64,000 nt of DNA from G963663775 sp963663775 (GTDB lineage: Bacteria > Bacillota > Clostridia > Oscillospirales > Butyricicoccaceae). The position numbers and the translations under genes were made by a program. The notes below the pieces were generated by a model. It was given only the letters and a program-made list of their open reading frames with translations. It did no database searches and was not told where the DNA came from. The stretch is taken from positions 2,604,001 through 2,668,000 of the forward strand of contig OY760624.1 in the NCBI GenBank assembly GCA_963663775.1. The letters run 5' to 3'. Below are positions 42,045 to 51,512 of the stretch, in pieces; position 1 is the stretch's first letter, and every line of letters starts with the position of its first letter.

Positions 42045-43904
42045 ATGCTTGAGAAAAGGCTTGAGAAAAACATTATCGATTTGCGTTCTATTTCCGCAGA
42101 AATCTCAAACATGCAGATGCAATTTGAAAATACCAAAGCTGCCCTGACCATGTTTGAAACGCTTTTTGAAATCAATCAGTATATGAACACCAATCTAGAT
42201 ATTGAAAGCCTTCTTCCAATGGTCGAGGATGTTGTAAAAGGGATGGTGGGTGCCCGATACTGCACCGTAATCTTGAAAGAAACAATTGCACATACAGACC
42301 CTCTTTTTAAAATCAACCTTTCTTATCATGATTTGCATCAAGACAATATACAAACGACTTTTGTTGAAGATTTATCCAAAAAACCGCTTTATAACTTAGA
42401 CAGCGGCTGTTTATATATCCACAAAGTAGATTTTGAAGATGACACCTATGGCTATATCATTGCCTATTGGGATGTTCCATTTTCTGTAACAGACAAGCAG
42501 ATTAAATTTTTGAGCATCCTCAGCACACAAACCGGTTTGTGTATCAAAAGTGCTCGATTGGTTGCAAAATTTAAGCTTCTTGCCATCCATGACCCGCTGA
42601 CCGGCATTTACAACCGCTCCTATTTGGGCAACATTGAAAGCACCTCCTCTCCTGCCCTTGGCGAGTGTATGGTAATGTTCGATTTGGACAATTTTAAGCG
42701 CATCAATGATACCTTGGGACATGCCTTTGGCGATGAGATTTTAAAAACATTTGCCAGTATTTTGAAGTCGCATGCGGAGGCCTCTGGTGCCACCTGCTTT
42801 AAGTATGGCGGCGAAGAATTTGTGCTGAAATGCATCGGCGGAGAATCCGAAGGTCTGCGTTTGGCAAATTTAATTCTGGCGAAATTTAAGGAGCAGACCG
42901 GATATACCGTCAGTGCCGGCGTGTCTGCAATCGGTGAATCCTGTAAAATCAATAAATACAGCATTTTATTGGACTTGGCGGACGCTGCAATGTATATTTC
43001 CAAACAATGCGGCAAAAACCGTGCGACTGTTTCCAATGCAGATTTGCAGATGTTCAGCAAGGCTGGCAATGACCTCTCCACAGCGTTATCGCAGTCCTTC
43101 CGCCGTGGCAGCAATATCACAGGCATTTTGCGCCTGGATGTGAAAAATGCTTTCGTGATGGCAGATGAAGAGCTGTTCGATTTCCAAACCGAGCTGCGTG
43201 GTGTCCTGCGTGTATATGACAAGGTGCATGTCACCGAATCTCTATCGGTGCTCTTTCTTTTGGATACGCAGTCCCCTGTCAAAATACCCGAGGTCATGCA
43301 TCGCATCAACCAATTGATGCAGGAAAAATATCCGCATATCTCCTATTCCTTGACCGATTGCAGCCGCATTTTCAAAGAGGTTGTCGTACATAGCACACGT
43401 GTTGCGGAAATCGTTGATGCCCTCAGTCCTCATCTGAATATAGAATTGCAGGAACTGACGCAGCTAAAACTTGCCTGCGAATGGCACGATGTCGGAAAAC
43501 TCTGCATTCATCCGGAAATTTACTTCAAACCCGGTAAATTATCCCCATCTGAATATGAACGCATCAAATTTCACGCTTGGCTTGGTTGCAGTATTGCAAA
43601 ACAAAATAAAACGCTGCGCCATTGCAGTGTTTGGATTTTGATGCATCATGAAAATTATGATGGAAACGGATATTATGGCTATAAAGGCGATGAAATCCCC
43701 CTACAGGCACAAATTTTGAGTCTTGTCGATAAGTTAGATGCTCTGACAGAAGACCGCTGTTATCGCAAAGCTTATACCATTCAGCAGGCATTAGAGATTT
43801 TGACGTCTGAATCTCAAAAATTTGAATCTACACTGTTCCAAACGTTTATTTCTTTGATTGTCAAAATGTATTCTTTGGACGAGCTTCATCTTTCTGCCCA
43901 TTGA
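42045..43904 (+). CDS. GAF-GGDEF-HD-GYP protein (cyclic-di-GMP turnover)
   Basis: A 619-residue cytosolic protein without membrane helices. Coiled coil (1-40) leads to a GAF domain (about 45-175). The GGDEF domain has FDLDNFKRINDTLGHAFGDE and an intact YGGEEF active site, so diguanylate cyclase activity is plausible; the product-inhibition RxxD site is missing. The C-terminal domain is HD-GYP type: WHDVGK, a second His in FHAWLGCSIA, HHENYDGNGYYG (GYP is GYY) and DKLDALTEDRCYRKA, so phosphodiesterase activity is plausible. It could supply or remove the c-di-GMP read by PelD in this window. A GGAGG site lies ten bases before ATG 42045. Confidence 0.9.
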   Translation: MLEKRLEKNIIDLRSISAEISNMQMQFENTKAALTMFETLFEINQYMNTNLDIESLLPMVEDVVKGMVGARYCTVILKETIAHTDPLFKINLSYHDLHQDNIQTTFVEDLSKKPLYNLDSGCLYIHKVDFEDDTYGYIIAYWDVPFSVTDKQIKFLSILSTQTGLCIKSARLVAKFKLLAIHDPLTGIYNRSYLGNIESTSSPALGECMVMFDLDNFKRINDTLGHAFGDEILKTFASILKSHAEASGATCFKYGGEEFVLKCIGGESEGLRLANLILAKFKEQTGYTVSAGVSAIGESCKINKYSILLDLADAAMYISKQCGKNRATVSNADLQMFSKAGNDLSTALSQSFRRGSNITGILRLDVKNAFVMADEELFDFQTELRGVLRVYDKVHVTESLSVLFLLDTQSPVKIPEVMHRINQLMQEKYPHISYSLTDCSRIFKEVVVHSTRVAEIVDALSPHLNIELQELTQLKLACEWHDVGKLCIHPEIYFKPGKLSPSEYERIKFHAWLGCSIAKQNKTLRHCSVWILMHHENYDGNGYYGYKGDEIPLQAQILSLVDKLDALTEDRCYRKAYTIQQALEILTSESQKFESTLFQTFISLIVKMYSLDELHLSAH

Positions 43905-43916
43905 ATACAAGCATTG

Positions 43917-43958
43917 AAAACGCTCCGTCCATGCAATGTGCAGGACGGAGCGTTTTTT
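43917..43958. terminator. Bidirectional terminator
   Basis: AAAACGCTCCGTCC pairs perfectly with GGACGGAGCGTTTT, followed by a T-run on both strands. It ends the GGDEF/HD-GYP transcript and the convergent condensation-domain gene. Confidence 0.93.
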
Positions 43959-43964
43959 GAAACC

Positions 43965-45350
43965 TTATACTTGGTCAATAACTTCCTGAATTGTAAAATC
44001 CGGGTCATCCACCACAGCAAACAAAATGCGCATCATATAGTAATACATTTTTTCGATGTCTTCTTCTGCATACTGTGCCGCTTGGTATTTAAAATAAAAA
44101 TCCATGCCGGCACCCAACGGCCGATGCATCACCGTCAAATAAATCGGATGTGGTGCCAGTCCGCTTTCATGCCACGTTGCACGATATTCTAAGGCATTGA
44201 GCTTTTCGTCTTTCATGCGCATCGGAAATGGCTGATAGGTTAAGCCCACACTTTCATACAGCGAATATGCAGGCGCACCATAGGCGGTGCGGCGCATGGC
44301 ATCCATGGTTGGCACGCTAAAGTCGGTATGCCGATACACCTTGCTCTGCAATGCTGCAATGATACGTACGCCATCCAAAAATTGCATATCGGGCTCCATC
44401 ACCGTACGGCAAGGATACCAATGCACACGCGTTCCCCCTGCCTTGCGATCAATCCGAGAAATTCTTCTCGAAACATAGTTGCGAATGCCAATATCCTTTT
44501 CTCCGTGATTTTGTTTGGATAAATATGTACGTAAGGTCATCAGCAGCAGATTGGTCATCGAAATATTCTGCTCTTGACAAAACTCCATCAGCCGTGCAGA
44601 GGGTACCGGCTCCAAAATATAGGTGTGCTGTCCCACACATAAATCCACATCATCGGTCGGCATCCAACGCTGCTGCGGATTTTGCGCCTGTGCATGCGCC
44701 TTTTTCAGCGGCTCTTCGCCGCGAATATCGGTATACAGCGGCTCTCCCTGCAAAAACTGTTCCTCCCAAAATGTGCGGTCTCGTGCCGTGCGCACAGCAT
44801 CTGCCGCATGTTTTAGGTCATTTTCCAAACTCAACAGATAGGAAACCCGATCATTTGGCTTTTCCAAACCAAACACCCGATGGCTATATAGCTCGACAAT
44901 ATCATAAATTAGCAGAATCATTGAGCAGGAATCTGCAATCATATGGTCGATGTGGATATAGACCCCGTTCCATCCATCTGGCATTGCCAATGTCATAATA
45001 TTGCACAGCGGCACATCATGATGCGGAAAAATTGGCTCGTGCCCCCATTCCTGCAGCACGGCGTTGGCTTCTTCTTCGGTCTTCTCCGACAAATCCACGT
45101 GTGGAATCGGCCGCACATCTTCCGGCGCAATATACTGAAAAATCTCTCCGTTTTCATTCGGTGCGGTGAAACGAATGCGGGCAGAATCATCTCTGGCAAT
45201 CGCCTCCTGCACAGCTTCCTGCAGCAATGCAAACTCAATATCAATATGAATCAGCAAACTGACACAAATGTTCAGCACCTGCGGCTTCCCCGTCCATTGC
45301 ATCAAACTATACTGCATGCGCTGTGCATCTGTGATGGGATAATTGTTCAT
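43965..45350 (-). CDS. Stand-alone condensation-domain (CAT-like) acyltransferase
   Basis: A 461-residue protein of the condensation/chloramphenicol-acetyltransferase-like superfamily. The opening YPITDAQRMQYSLMQWTG matches NRPS condensation-domain starts. The active-site HHxxxDG motif appears as IDHMIADSCS, keeping the second His and the Asp but with Asp replacing the first His and Ser replacing Gly. No carrier-protein or adenylation domain is nearby, so it is a free-standing acyltransferase or a phthiocerol/alcohol-acyltransferase relative rather than an NRPS module. It is monocistronic. Substrate unknown. Confidence 0.75.
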   Translation of the reverse strand: MNNYPITDAQRMQYSLMQWTGKPQVLNICVSLLIHIDIEFALLQEAVQEAIARDDSARIRFTAPNENGEIFQYIAPEDVRPIPHVDLSEKTEEEANAVLQEWGHEPIFPHHDVPLCNIMTLAMPDGWNGVYIHIDHMIADSCSMILLIYDIVELYSHRVFGLEKPNDRVSYLLSLENDLKHAADAVRTARDRTFWEEQFLQGEPLYTDIRGEEPLKKAHAQAQNPQQRWMPTDDVDLCVGQHTYILEPVPSARLMEFCQEQNISMTNLLLMTLRTYLSKQNHGEKDIGIRNYVSRRISRIDRKAGGTRVHWYPCRTVMEPDMQFLDGVRIIAALQSKVYRHTDFSVPTMDAMRRTAYGAPAYSLYESVGLTYQPFPMRMKDEKLNALEYRATWHESGLAPHPIYLTVMHRPLGAGMDFYFKYQAAQYAEEDIEKMYYYMMRILFAVVDDPDFTIQEVIDQV

Positions 45351-45392
45351 GGTGTCGCCCTCGCTTTCAAACAGGATGAATTTCTACCTTTA

Positions 45393-45421
45393 GTATACTG
45401 TGTTTGGCTGTCGAATACAAT
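45393..45421 (-). promoter_or_regulatory. Possible promoter of the condensation-domain gene
   Basis: On the minus strand TTGTAT, 17 bases, then TATACT (45398-45393), about 43 bases before ATG 45350. The -35 is weak. Confidence 0.5.
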
Positions 45422-45486
45422 AGAATTTACAAAATTTGCATCTTTTTGATTCTTTCTCTTACATTATGATTTCTCCTGTCAGCTAC

Positions 45487-45515
45487 TTGACAATTGCACG
45501 ACTGTACGCTATAAT
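45487..45515 (+). promoter_or_regulatory. Promoter of the T-box/aro operon
   Basis: TTGACA (45487-45492), a 17-base spacer, TATAAT (45510-45515): a perfect consensus promoter just ahead of the T-box leader. Confidence 0.95.
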
Positions 45516-45537
45516 AACAATAAATTTTACATCAAAA

Positions 45538-45816
45538 AAGCAATGACAGAGGAAAGTAACATCGTCATTTACGACTCACAGGGAGTGTGCGCCTTGACTG
45601 GAAGCGTGCATAGCCGTCGACAGTTGTGAAGTTCCCTCTCGAGCTGCAAGGCTGAATCTAAAGTAGGCGTTGCCGGAGCTCCTCCGTTAACAGGATAGAA
45701 CATCGGATGAATTTCATCTTGTGTTTGAAAAAGTGCGGCGATTTATGCCGAATGTGGGTGGTACCGCGGAACTGTTTGTCTTTCGTCCCTTTTCTTTGGG
45801 CGAGAGGCTTTTTTTA
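45538..45816 (+). promoter_or_regulatory. T-box riboswitch, probably tRNA-Phe responsive
   Basis: Stem I starts with AGAGGAAAGTAA. The segment GTGAAGTTCCCTCTCGAGC matches the specifier-loop side, where TTC at 45632-45634 fits a Phe codon. CTGAATC..AGTAGGC and CCGTTA motifs follow. The invariant T-box GGGTGGTACCGCGG is at 45756-45769. The terminator follows at about 45778-45816 (GTCTTTCGTCCC paired with GGGCGAGAGGC, then seven T). Uncharged tRNA would stabilise the antiterminator and turn on the operon. The specifier is read by alignment to the consensus, so Phe is likely but not proven. Confidence 0.93.
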
Positions 45817-45877
45817 TGCTTCCTTTCGCTTCGACAAACACGGAAAAACATCGAGAACAGAACAGGAGTCGTATATC

Positions 45878-46894
45878 ATGATTATCGTAATGAAAAATAA
45901 CGCAACTCAGCAACACGTGGAAGAACTCTCCCAATGGCTGGCACAATTCAATGTCCGTGCCAATCCGATTTTTGGCGAAGACACCATCGTCATTGGTTTG
46001 GTTGGTGACACTGGCAAGGTCGATAAGGATGCGCTGCTGCGGGATGAGCAGGTTGAGAACGTCATCAAAGTGCAGGAACCGTTCAAGCTGGCAAATCGCC
46101 AATTTCATCCCGATGACAGCATCGTCACCATCGGCAAAAATGTGCAAATTGGCGGCAATAAAATTGCCATCATGGCAGGGCCTTGCTCTGTAGAGGGTCA
46201 TGACCAAATCGTTGGTATTGCACGTGAAGTGAAAGCACAAGGCGCAACCGTGCTGCGTGGCGGCGCTTGGAAGCCCCGTTCCTCCCCGTATTCCTTCCAA
46301 GGCATGCAGGCGGACGGCTTGGATTTGCTGCATGAAGCAAGTCTGGATACTGGGCTTCCGGTTGTCACAGAAATCACAAATCCCGTGCACATTGACCTTT
46401 TCATGGAAAAATGTGATTGCTTCCAAGTTGGTGCACGTAACATGCAGAACTTTGAACTGCTGAAAGAGCTTGGACAAACTGACAAGCCGATTTTGCTCAA
46501 GCGTGGCTTTGCCAACACAATTGAAGAATTTTTGATGTCTGCGGAATATATCATGGCAGGCGGCAACAACAATGTCATTCTATGTGAGCGCGGCATTCGC
46601 ACCTATGAAACCTATACCCGCAACACCCTTGACATTTCCGCTGTTCCGGCGCTCAAGCGTCTTTCGCATTTACCTGTTGTGGTGGATCCGTCCCATGCCG
46701 CAGGGATTTATTGGATGGTTGAGCCACTTGCCATGGCATCCATCGCCGCCGGTGCGGACGGTCTGATTATTGAAGTGCACAATGACCCTGCCCATGCCTT
46801 GTCGGACGGTGCACAGTCGCTGACCTATCAGTCCTTCGCAGAAACGATGACTAAGCTCCGTGCAGTTGCCTCCGCCGTCGGCAAAACCATTTAA
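45878..46894 (+). CDS. aroF: DAHP synthase (3-deoxy-7-phosphoheptulonate synthase)
   Basis: A 338-residue enzyme condensing PEP and erythrose 4-phosphate, the first shikimate step. An N-terminal ferredoxin-like regulatory domain (about 1-70, IIVMKNNATQQHVEEL) is followed by a KdsA-like barrel with IMAGPCSVEGHDQI, LRGGAWKPRSSPYSFQG, KRGFANTIEEFLMSAEYI and VVDPSHAAG. This is the short AroA-beta type of Thermotoga and Bacillus. ATG 45878 has AGGAG nine bases upstream. The frame open from 45707 runs through the T-box and is not coding. First gene of the operon. Confidence 0.96.
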   Translation: MIIVMKNNATQQHVEELSQWLAQFNVRANPIFGEDTIVIGLVGDTGKVDKDALLRDEQVENVIKVQEPFKLANRQFHPDDSIVTIGKNVQIGGNKIAIMAGPCSVEGHDQIVGIAREVKAQGATVLRGGAWKPRSSPYSFQGMQADGLDLLHEASLDTGLPVVTEITNPVHIDLFMEKCDCFQVGARNMQNFELLKELGQTDKPILLKRGFANTIEEFLMSAEYIMAGGNNNVILCERGIRTYETYTRNTLDISAVPALKRLSHLPVVVDPSHAAGIYWMVEPLAMASIAAGADGLIIEVHNDPAHALSDGAQSLTYQSFAETMTKLRAVASAVGKTI

Positions 46895-46919
46895 CACGCA
46901 CAGAAAGGATTGTAAGGAC

Positions 46920-47966
46920 ATGCAGCATTTAACATTAAACGGTACAAACGGCGTTTCCGACATCCTCATCGGCAGCGGTCTGCTTGCGCAGACCGCTGCC
47001 CGTTGTCTTGAAAAATTTTCTCCCAGCCGTATCCATATTGTAACCGATTCGGTCGTTGCACCGCTTTATTTAGAACAAGTCAAAGCCCAGTTTTCTCTGC
47101 CCGTTTCGCAGACTATTATCCCCTCTGGCGAAGAGCACAAGCGGCTTTCCACCGTGGAAACCATTTATCATGATTTACTCGCCGCAGGAATGACCCGCAA
47201 GGATTTGATTCTTGCGCTGGGCGGCGGTGTTACAGGCGATGTCACAGGATTTGCCGCCGCAACCTTTCTGCGCGGCGTTTCTCTGTGCCAAATTCCAACC
47301 ACGCTGCTGGCACAGGTGGATTCGTCTGTTGGCGGTAAAACAGGTGTAGACCTGCCAGAAGGCAAAAATCTGGTGGGTGCATTCTATCAGCCGGGTCTGG
47401 TGCTGATTGACCCGACCGTCTTGCAAACCCTGCCGCAAAGCACCTTCAACGATGGTATGGCAGAGGTGATCAAATATGGCTGTATCGCCAACAAATCGAT
47501 TTTAGACCTGATTTCTGCACCTGATTTTCGAGAGAATATCGAAGATATTATTTATGCCTGCGTAAAAATCAAGCGGGATGTGGTGCAGGAGGATGAACAC
47601 GACACTGGCTTGCGCATGATTTTGAACTTTGGGCATACCATCGGTCATGCTGCCGAAAAATTGGCAAACTATACCGCACTGACCCACGGGCAGGCTGTCG
47701 CCATCGGCATGGTTGCGGCGATGCGCCTTGGCAATGCACTGGGGGCGGCAACCGACTTGTCTGCGCCGCTTGCCGCCATTTTGCAAGCGCACCACCTGCC
47801 AACCGAACTGCCCTATGACCGTGCGGCCATTTGCGATGCACTGCTGTCGGACAAGAAAAATTTCGGCGGTACGCTCAATTTTATTTTGGTGCGTACCCTT
47901 GGCACGGCGAGCATTGAGAAGCTCGAAACCAGCCGACTGCGTGCACTCATTTTACAGCACTGCTGA
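46920..47966 (+). CDS. aroB: 3-dehydroquinate synthase
   Basis: A 348-residue NAD- and metal-dependent enzyme. Signatures: LALGGGVTGDVTGFAAATFLRGV, QIPTTLLAQVDSSVGGKTGVDLPEGKNLVGAF, and metal ligands in LNFGHTIGHAAE and THGQAVAIGM. ATG 46920 follows a TAAGGAC site. It continues from aroF by 25 bases. The next enzyme, dehydroquinase, is not in this operon. Confidence 0.96.
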   Translation: MQHLTLNGTNGVSDILIGSGLLAQTAARCLEKFSPSRIHIVTDSVVAPLYLEQVKAQFSLPVSQTIIPSGEEHKRLSTVETIYHDLLAAGMTRKDLILALGGGVTGDVTGFAAATFLRGVSLCQIPTTLLAQVDSSVGGKTGVDLPEGKNLVGAFYQPGLVLIDPTVLQTLPQSTFNDGMAEVIKYGCIANKSILDLISAPDFRENIEDIIYACVKIKRDVVQEDEHDTGLRMILNFGHTIGHAAEKLANYTALTHGQAVAIGMVAAMRLGNALGAATDLSAPLAAILQAHHLPTELPYDRAAICDALLSDKKNFGGTLNFILVRTLGTASIEKLETSRLRALILQHC

Positions 47967-48005
47967 TGCTGTCAATCCACTGGAACCATAAGGAGGAACT
48001 GTGTT

Positions 48006-49103
48006 ATGGGCTCAATTTGGGGCAATGCACTAAAAATATCGATTTTTGGAGAATCCCACGGCAATGGCATTGGCGTTGTATTGGACGGATTTCCTGCGGG
48101 CATCCCGTTTGATGAGGACTTTGTTCTGGCGGAAATGGTACGCCGTGCCCCTGGAAAGAACAAGCAATCGACCGCACGCAAGGAAGCCGACTTGCCGAAA
48201 ATTTTATCGGGCATTTATGAAGGCAAAACGGCTGGCACGCCGATTTGCGCAGTCATTGAAAATACCGACACCCGCTCCGGCGACTACAAGAATTTTTCGG
48301 CGCACCCTCGCCCAGGGCATGCCGATTATACAGGAGAACTGCGTTACAACGGCTGCAATGACCCACGCGGCGGCGGGCATTTTTCCGGTCGATTGACGGC
48401 ACCCTTGGTGTTTGCAGGCGCTTTGTGCAAGCTGTTTCTGGCATCCTGCCGTGTGACGGTTGGTTCACATATTCAATCGATTGCACAAATTCAAGACACG
48501 CCGTTTGATGATGTGTCGATTGAAAAAGCACAGCTGGATGCGCTGCGTACGCAGTCCTACCCCATCATCAACCCCCGTGCAGAAGCGGCGATGCTTGCGG
48601 CAATTGAAGAAGCTCGCTTAGCGCAGGACTCGGTCGGCGGCGTGATTGAATGTGCCGCCATTGGTGTGCCTGCTGGCCTTGGCAACCCCATGCTCGACAC
48701 AGTGGAAGGCCGCCTTGCCTCTTTGCTATATGGCATCCCTGCTGTCAAGGGCGTGGAGTTTGGCGCAGGATTCGGCTTTGCCTCCATGCGTGGTTCCCAT
48801 GCAAACGATGTCTTTTGTGAGAAAAATGGTGCAGTGCAAACCGAAACCAACCACAATGGCGGCGTGCTTGGCGGCATCACCAGTGGAATGCCCCTGCTGT
48901 TTCGTGTGGCAATCAAGCCGACCCCCTCGATTTCACAGCCGCAGCAAACCTTGGTTTTGAAAACCGGAAAGGTAGCACCGCTTGTAATTGAAGGGCGGCA
49001 TGACCCCTGCATTGTTACACGTGCCGCACCTGTCGTGGAATCTGCATGCGCCATTGCACTGACCGATTTATATTTGGAGGGCTTTGGCTATGCGGGAGCT
49101 TAA
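48006..49103 (+). CDS. aroC: Chorismate synthase
   Basis: A 365-residue FMN-dependent enzyme making chorismate from EPSP. SIWGNALKISIFGESHGNGIG at the start, RPGHADYTGELRYNG, DPRGGGHFSGRLTAPLV and GRHDPCIVTRAAPVVES are family motifs. GGAGGA precedes the ATG. It overlaps the following P-protein gene by 14 bases. Confidence 0.96.
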   Translation: MGSIWGNALKISIFGESHGNGIGVVLDGFPAGIPFDEDFVLAEMVRRAPGKNKQSTARKEADLPKILSGIYEGKTAGTPICAVIENTDTRSGDYKNFSAHPRPGHADYTGELRYNGCNDPRGGGHFSGRLTAPLVFAGALCKLFLASCRVTVGSHIQSIAQIQDTPFDDVSIEKAQLDALRTQSYPIINPRAEAAMLAAIEEARLAQDSVGGVIECAAIGVPAGLGNPMLDTVEGRLASLLYGIPAVKGVEFGAGFGFASMRGSHANDVFCEKNGAVQTETNHNGGVLGGITSGMPLLFRVAIKPTPSISQPQQTLVLKTGKVAPLVIEGRHDPCIVTRAAPVVESACAIALTDLYLEGFGYAGA

Positions 49104-50229
49104 CGACATTCGTGCAGACATCAACCAAGTGGATACCGAAATCCGCAATTTGTTTTTGCAGCGGATGGAGCTTGCCTTAGAGGTTGCCGCTACCAAAGCG
49201 CAGAGCAATGACAAAATCCTAAAGCCTGAACGGGAAGCTGAAATCATTGCCTCCCGCTCGACTGGCATCCGTGAGGATTTGCGGCTGAAATATATTTCGC
49301 TTCTGCAATCCATCATGCGGGTCAGCCGTGAATATCAATACAGCGAAATTTTAACCCTGCGACCCGATAAGTTCCCTCTGCACCCAACCGAAGCTGCCTT
49401 ATCTCCCAAAACCGTATTTTATCAAGGCGTTGCAGGGGCATATCAAGAGCTTGCGGCACGAGATATGTTTCCGCAGTGTGAGCCGGAAAACGTGCCGACT
49501 TGGGAGCATGTGTTTCAGGCAGTGCACACAGGCAGTGCGGATGCAGGCGTGGTGCCAGTGGAAAACACGACTGCGGGCACGGTCAGCGAAGTGTATGACC
49601 TGCTGCTGAAATATGATTTGTCTATCAACCGCTCCTGCAACCGAAAAATTCGACATTGTCTGGTGTCTGTCGCAGGTGCAACCCTAGATAGCATTACACG
49701 GGTCTGTTCCCATCCGCATGCACTGCCGCAGTGTGATGCCTTTATCAGTGCGCACCACTATGGACGCATCCAAATGGCAAACACCGCCATCGCAGCACAG
49801 CATGTGCAAAAAGAAAATGACCCCACTTTGGGTGCGATTTGCTCCCGTGAAGCCGCAGAACGCTACGGTCTGACCGTTCTTGCCGAGCATATCAATGATT
49901 TGCAGCACAACGAAACCCGCTTTATCGCCGTCAGCCGTGAGTTGACTTCCCTGCCCGATGATAACCGCATTGAAATTGTGCTGAGTTTGCAAAATGTTGC
50001 TGGTTCTTTGAATGCCGTGCTCTCTATCTTTGCAGATTATGGAATTGACATGACCGGTATCCATTCCCGCCCCCAAAAAGACAGCCCCTGGTGCTATGTC
50101 TTTTATATCGATTTCACCGGCAATTTGCGCAGCCAAAACGTGCGTGCTTTATTATATCAGCTGCATGAAGAGCTTCCTTTTGTGAAGGTCATCGGCAGTT
50201 ATCGTGTTATGGAATCCACGGAGGACTAA
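49090..50229 (+). CDS. pheA: Bifunctional chorismate mutase/prephenate dehydratase (P-protein)
   Basis: A 379-residue fusion making phenylpyruvate from chorismate. An AroQ-type mutase domain (about 1-90: LNDIRADINQVDTEIRNLFLQR) is followed by prephenate dehydratase (about 110-285: YQGVAGAYQELAARDMF, PVENTTAGTVSEVYDLL, NETRFIAVSRE) and an ACT domain for Phe feedback (GIDMTGIHSRPQKDSPW, where the usual ESRP is HSRP). ATG 49090 follows GGAGGG. Its presence supports Phe as the signal sensed by the T-box. Confidence 0.95.
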   Translation: MRELNDIRADINQVDTEIRNLFLQRMELALEVAATKAQSNDKILKPEREAEIIASRSTGIREDLRLKYISLLQSIMRVSREYQYSEILTLRPDKFPLHPTEAALSPKTVFYQGVAGAYQELAARDMFPQCEPENVPTWEHVFQAVHTGSADAGVVPVENTTAGTVSEVYDLLLKYDLSINRSCNRKIRHCLVSVAGATLDSITRVCSHPHALPQCDAFISAHHYGRIQMANTAIAAQHVQKENDPTLGAICSREAAERYGLTVLAEHINDLQHNETRFIAVSRELTSLPDDNRIEIVLSLQNVAGSLNAVLSIFADYGIDMTGIHSRPQKDSPWCYVFYIDFTGNLRSQNVRALLYQLHEELPFVKVIGSYRVMESTED

Positions 50230-50233
50230 ATCT

Positions 50234-51511
50234 ATGATGAAATTGACTACTTCTGCCCCTTTACTTGGCACCATCACCGTTCCCGGCGATAAATCCATCT
50301 CCCACCGTGCGGTTATGTTTGGTGCTTTGGCGCAGGGCACAACCCATATCACCGGCTTCCTCATGGGGGAAGACTGCCTGTCTACCATTGACTGCTTCCG
50401 CAAGATGGGCGTTGCCATTGAAGTCAGCGAGCAGGAAGTTGTGGTGCATGGCGTGGGACTGCATGGTTTGCAATCCCCTGCTGAAACCCTATATACCGGC
50501 AATAGCGGCACAACCACACGTCTGCTCAGCGGTATTTTGGCAGGACAGGATTTTTCCTGTACCATGACCGGAGATGCTTCCATTCAAAAGCGTCCGATGG
50601 GGCGTGTCATCAAGCCGCTGCGTGAGATGGGCGCACAGATTGACGGCGTGGACGGCAATTTCTGCCCGCTGACGTTGGGCGGCGGACAACTGCACGGCAT
50701 TTCTTATACCCTCCCCGTAGCATCTGCACAGCTAAAAAGTGCGGTGCTGCTGGCAGGACTGTATGCCGAAGGAAACACCACCGTCATTGAGCCTGCGCCT
50801 TCCCGTGACCATACTGAGCGCATGCTGCGTGCCCTTGGCGTGGAGATTCAAACCGATGGCAACACCATCACCTTGACCCCGCCGCAGGAATTGCATGCCA
50901 AGGATATTGCCGTTCCTGCTGATATTTCCTCTGCCGCATTTTTCTTGGTAGCAGGTGCGATTGTTCCCGGCTCGGAACTCACCATCCGCAATGTTGGCAT
51001 TAACCCCACCCGCACTGGTATTTTGGACGTGCTTCGTGAGATGGGTGCTGACATTACCATGTCCAACGTCACGGATGATGCAGAGCCGACCGCAGATTTG
51101 ACCGTTCGTCATTCCAAACTGCACGGCACTACCATCGGCGGCGATATTATCCCACGCCTGATTGATGAACTGCCCGTGATTGCGGTTGCCGCAGCATTTG
51201 CCGCAGGCGAAACCGTGATTTGCGATGCACAGGAACTGAAGGTTAAAGAATCCAACCGCATTGCGGCAATGGTCAGCGAGCTTTCCAAGGCAGGTGCTTG
51301 CGTGGAAGAAACGGAAGACGGCATGATTGTGCGTGGCGGAACCCCTCTGCACGGCGCATCCTTTGCAACCTATAAAGACCATCGCATTGCGATGAGTATG
51401 GCAATTTGTGCACTGGCTTGTGCAGGTGAAAGTGAAATTTTAGATCCTTCGGTGGTCGCAATTTCCTATCCAGATTTCTTCGATACCCTACACACGCTAG
51501 GGGGCGAATAA
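50234..51511 (+). CDS. aroA: EPSP synthase (3-phosphoshikimate 1-carboxyvinyltransferase)
   Basis: A 425-residue two-domain enzyme. VPGDKSISHRAVMFGALAQG at the start, GNSGTTTRLLSG, GDASIQKRPMGRVIKPL and KESNRIAAMVSEL are the PEP and shikimate-3-phosphate binding motifs. GNSGTTTR with the downstream KRPMGRVIKPL pattern resembles class II enzymes, but sensitivity to glyphosate cannot be judged. GGAGG lies nine bases before two tandem ATGs. It is four bases after pheA. Confidence 0.96.
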   Translation: MMKLTTSAPLLGTITVPGDKSISHRAVMFGALAQGTTHITGFLMGEDCLSTIDCFRKMGVAIEVSEQEVVVHGVGLHGLQSPAETLYTGNSGTTTRLLSGILAGQDFSCTMTGDASIQKRPMGRVIKPLREMGAQIDGVDGNFCPLTLGGGQLHGISYTLPVASAQLKSAVLLAGLYAEGNTTVIEPAPSRDHTERMLRALGVEIQTDGNTITLTPPQELHAKDIAVPADISSAAFFLVAGAIVPGSELTIRNVGINPTRTGILDVLREMGADITMSNVTDDAEPTADLTVRHSKLHGTTIGGDIIPRLIDELPVIAVAAAFAAGETVICDAQELKVKESNRIAAMVSELSKAGACVEETEDGMIVRGGTPLHGASFATYKDHRIAMSMAICALACAGESEILDPSVVAISYPDFFDTLHTLGGE

Positions 51512-51512
51512 T

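Noticed and set aside
45707..45877. N-terminal extension of aroF by 57 codons
   Set aside because: It translates the T-box antiterminator and terminator; the family start and ribosome site are at 45878.
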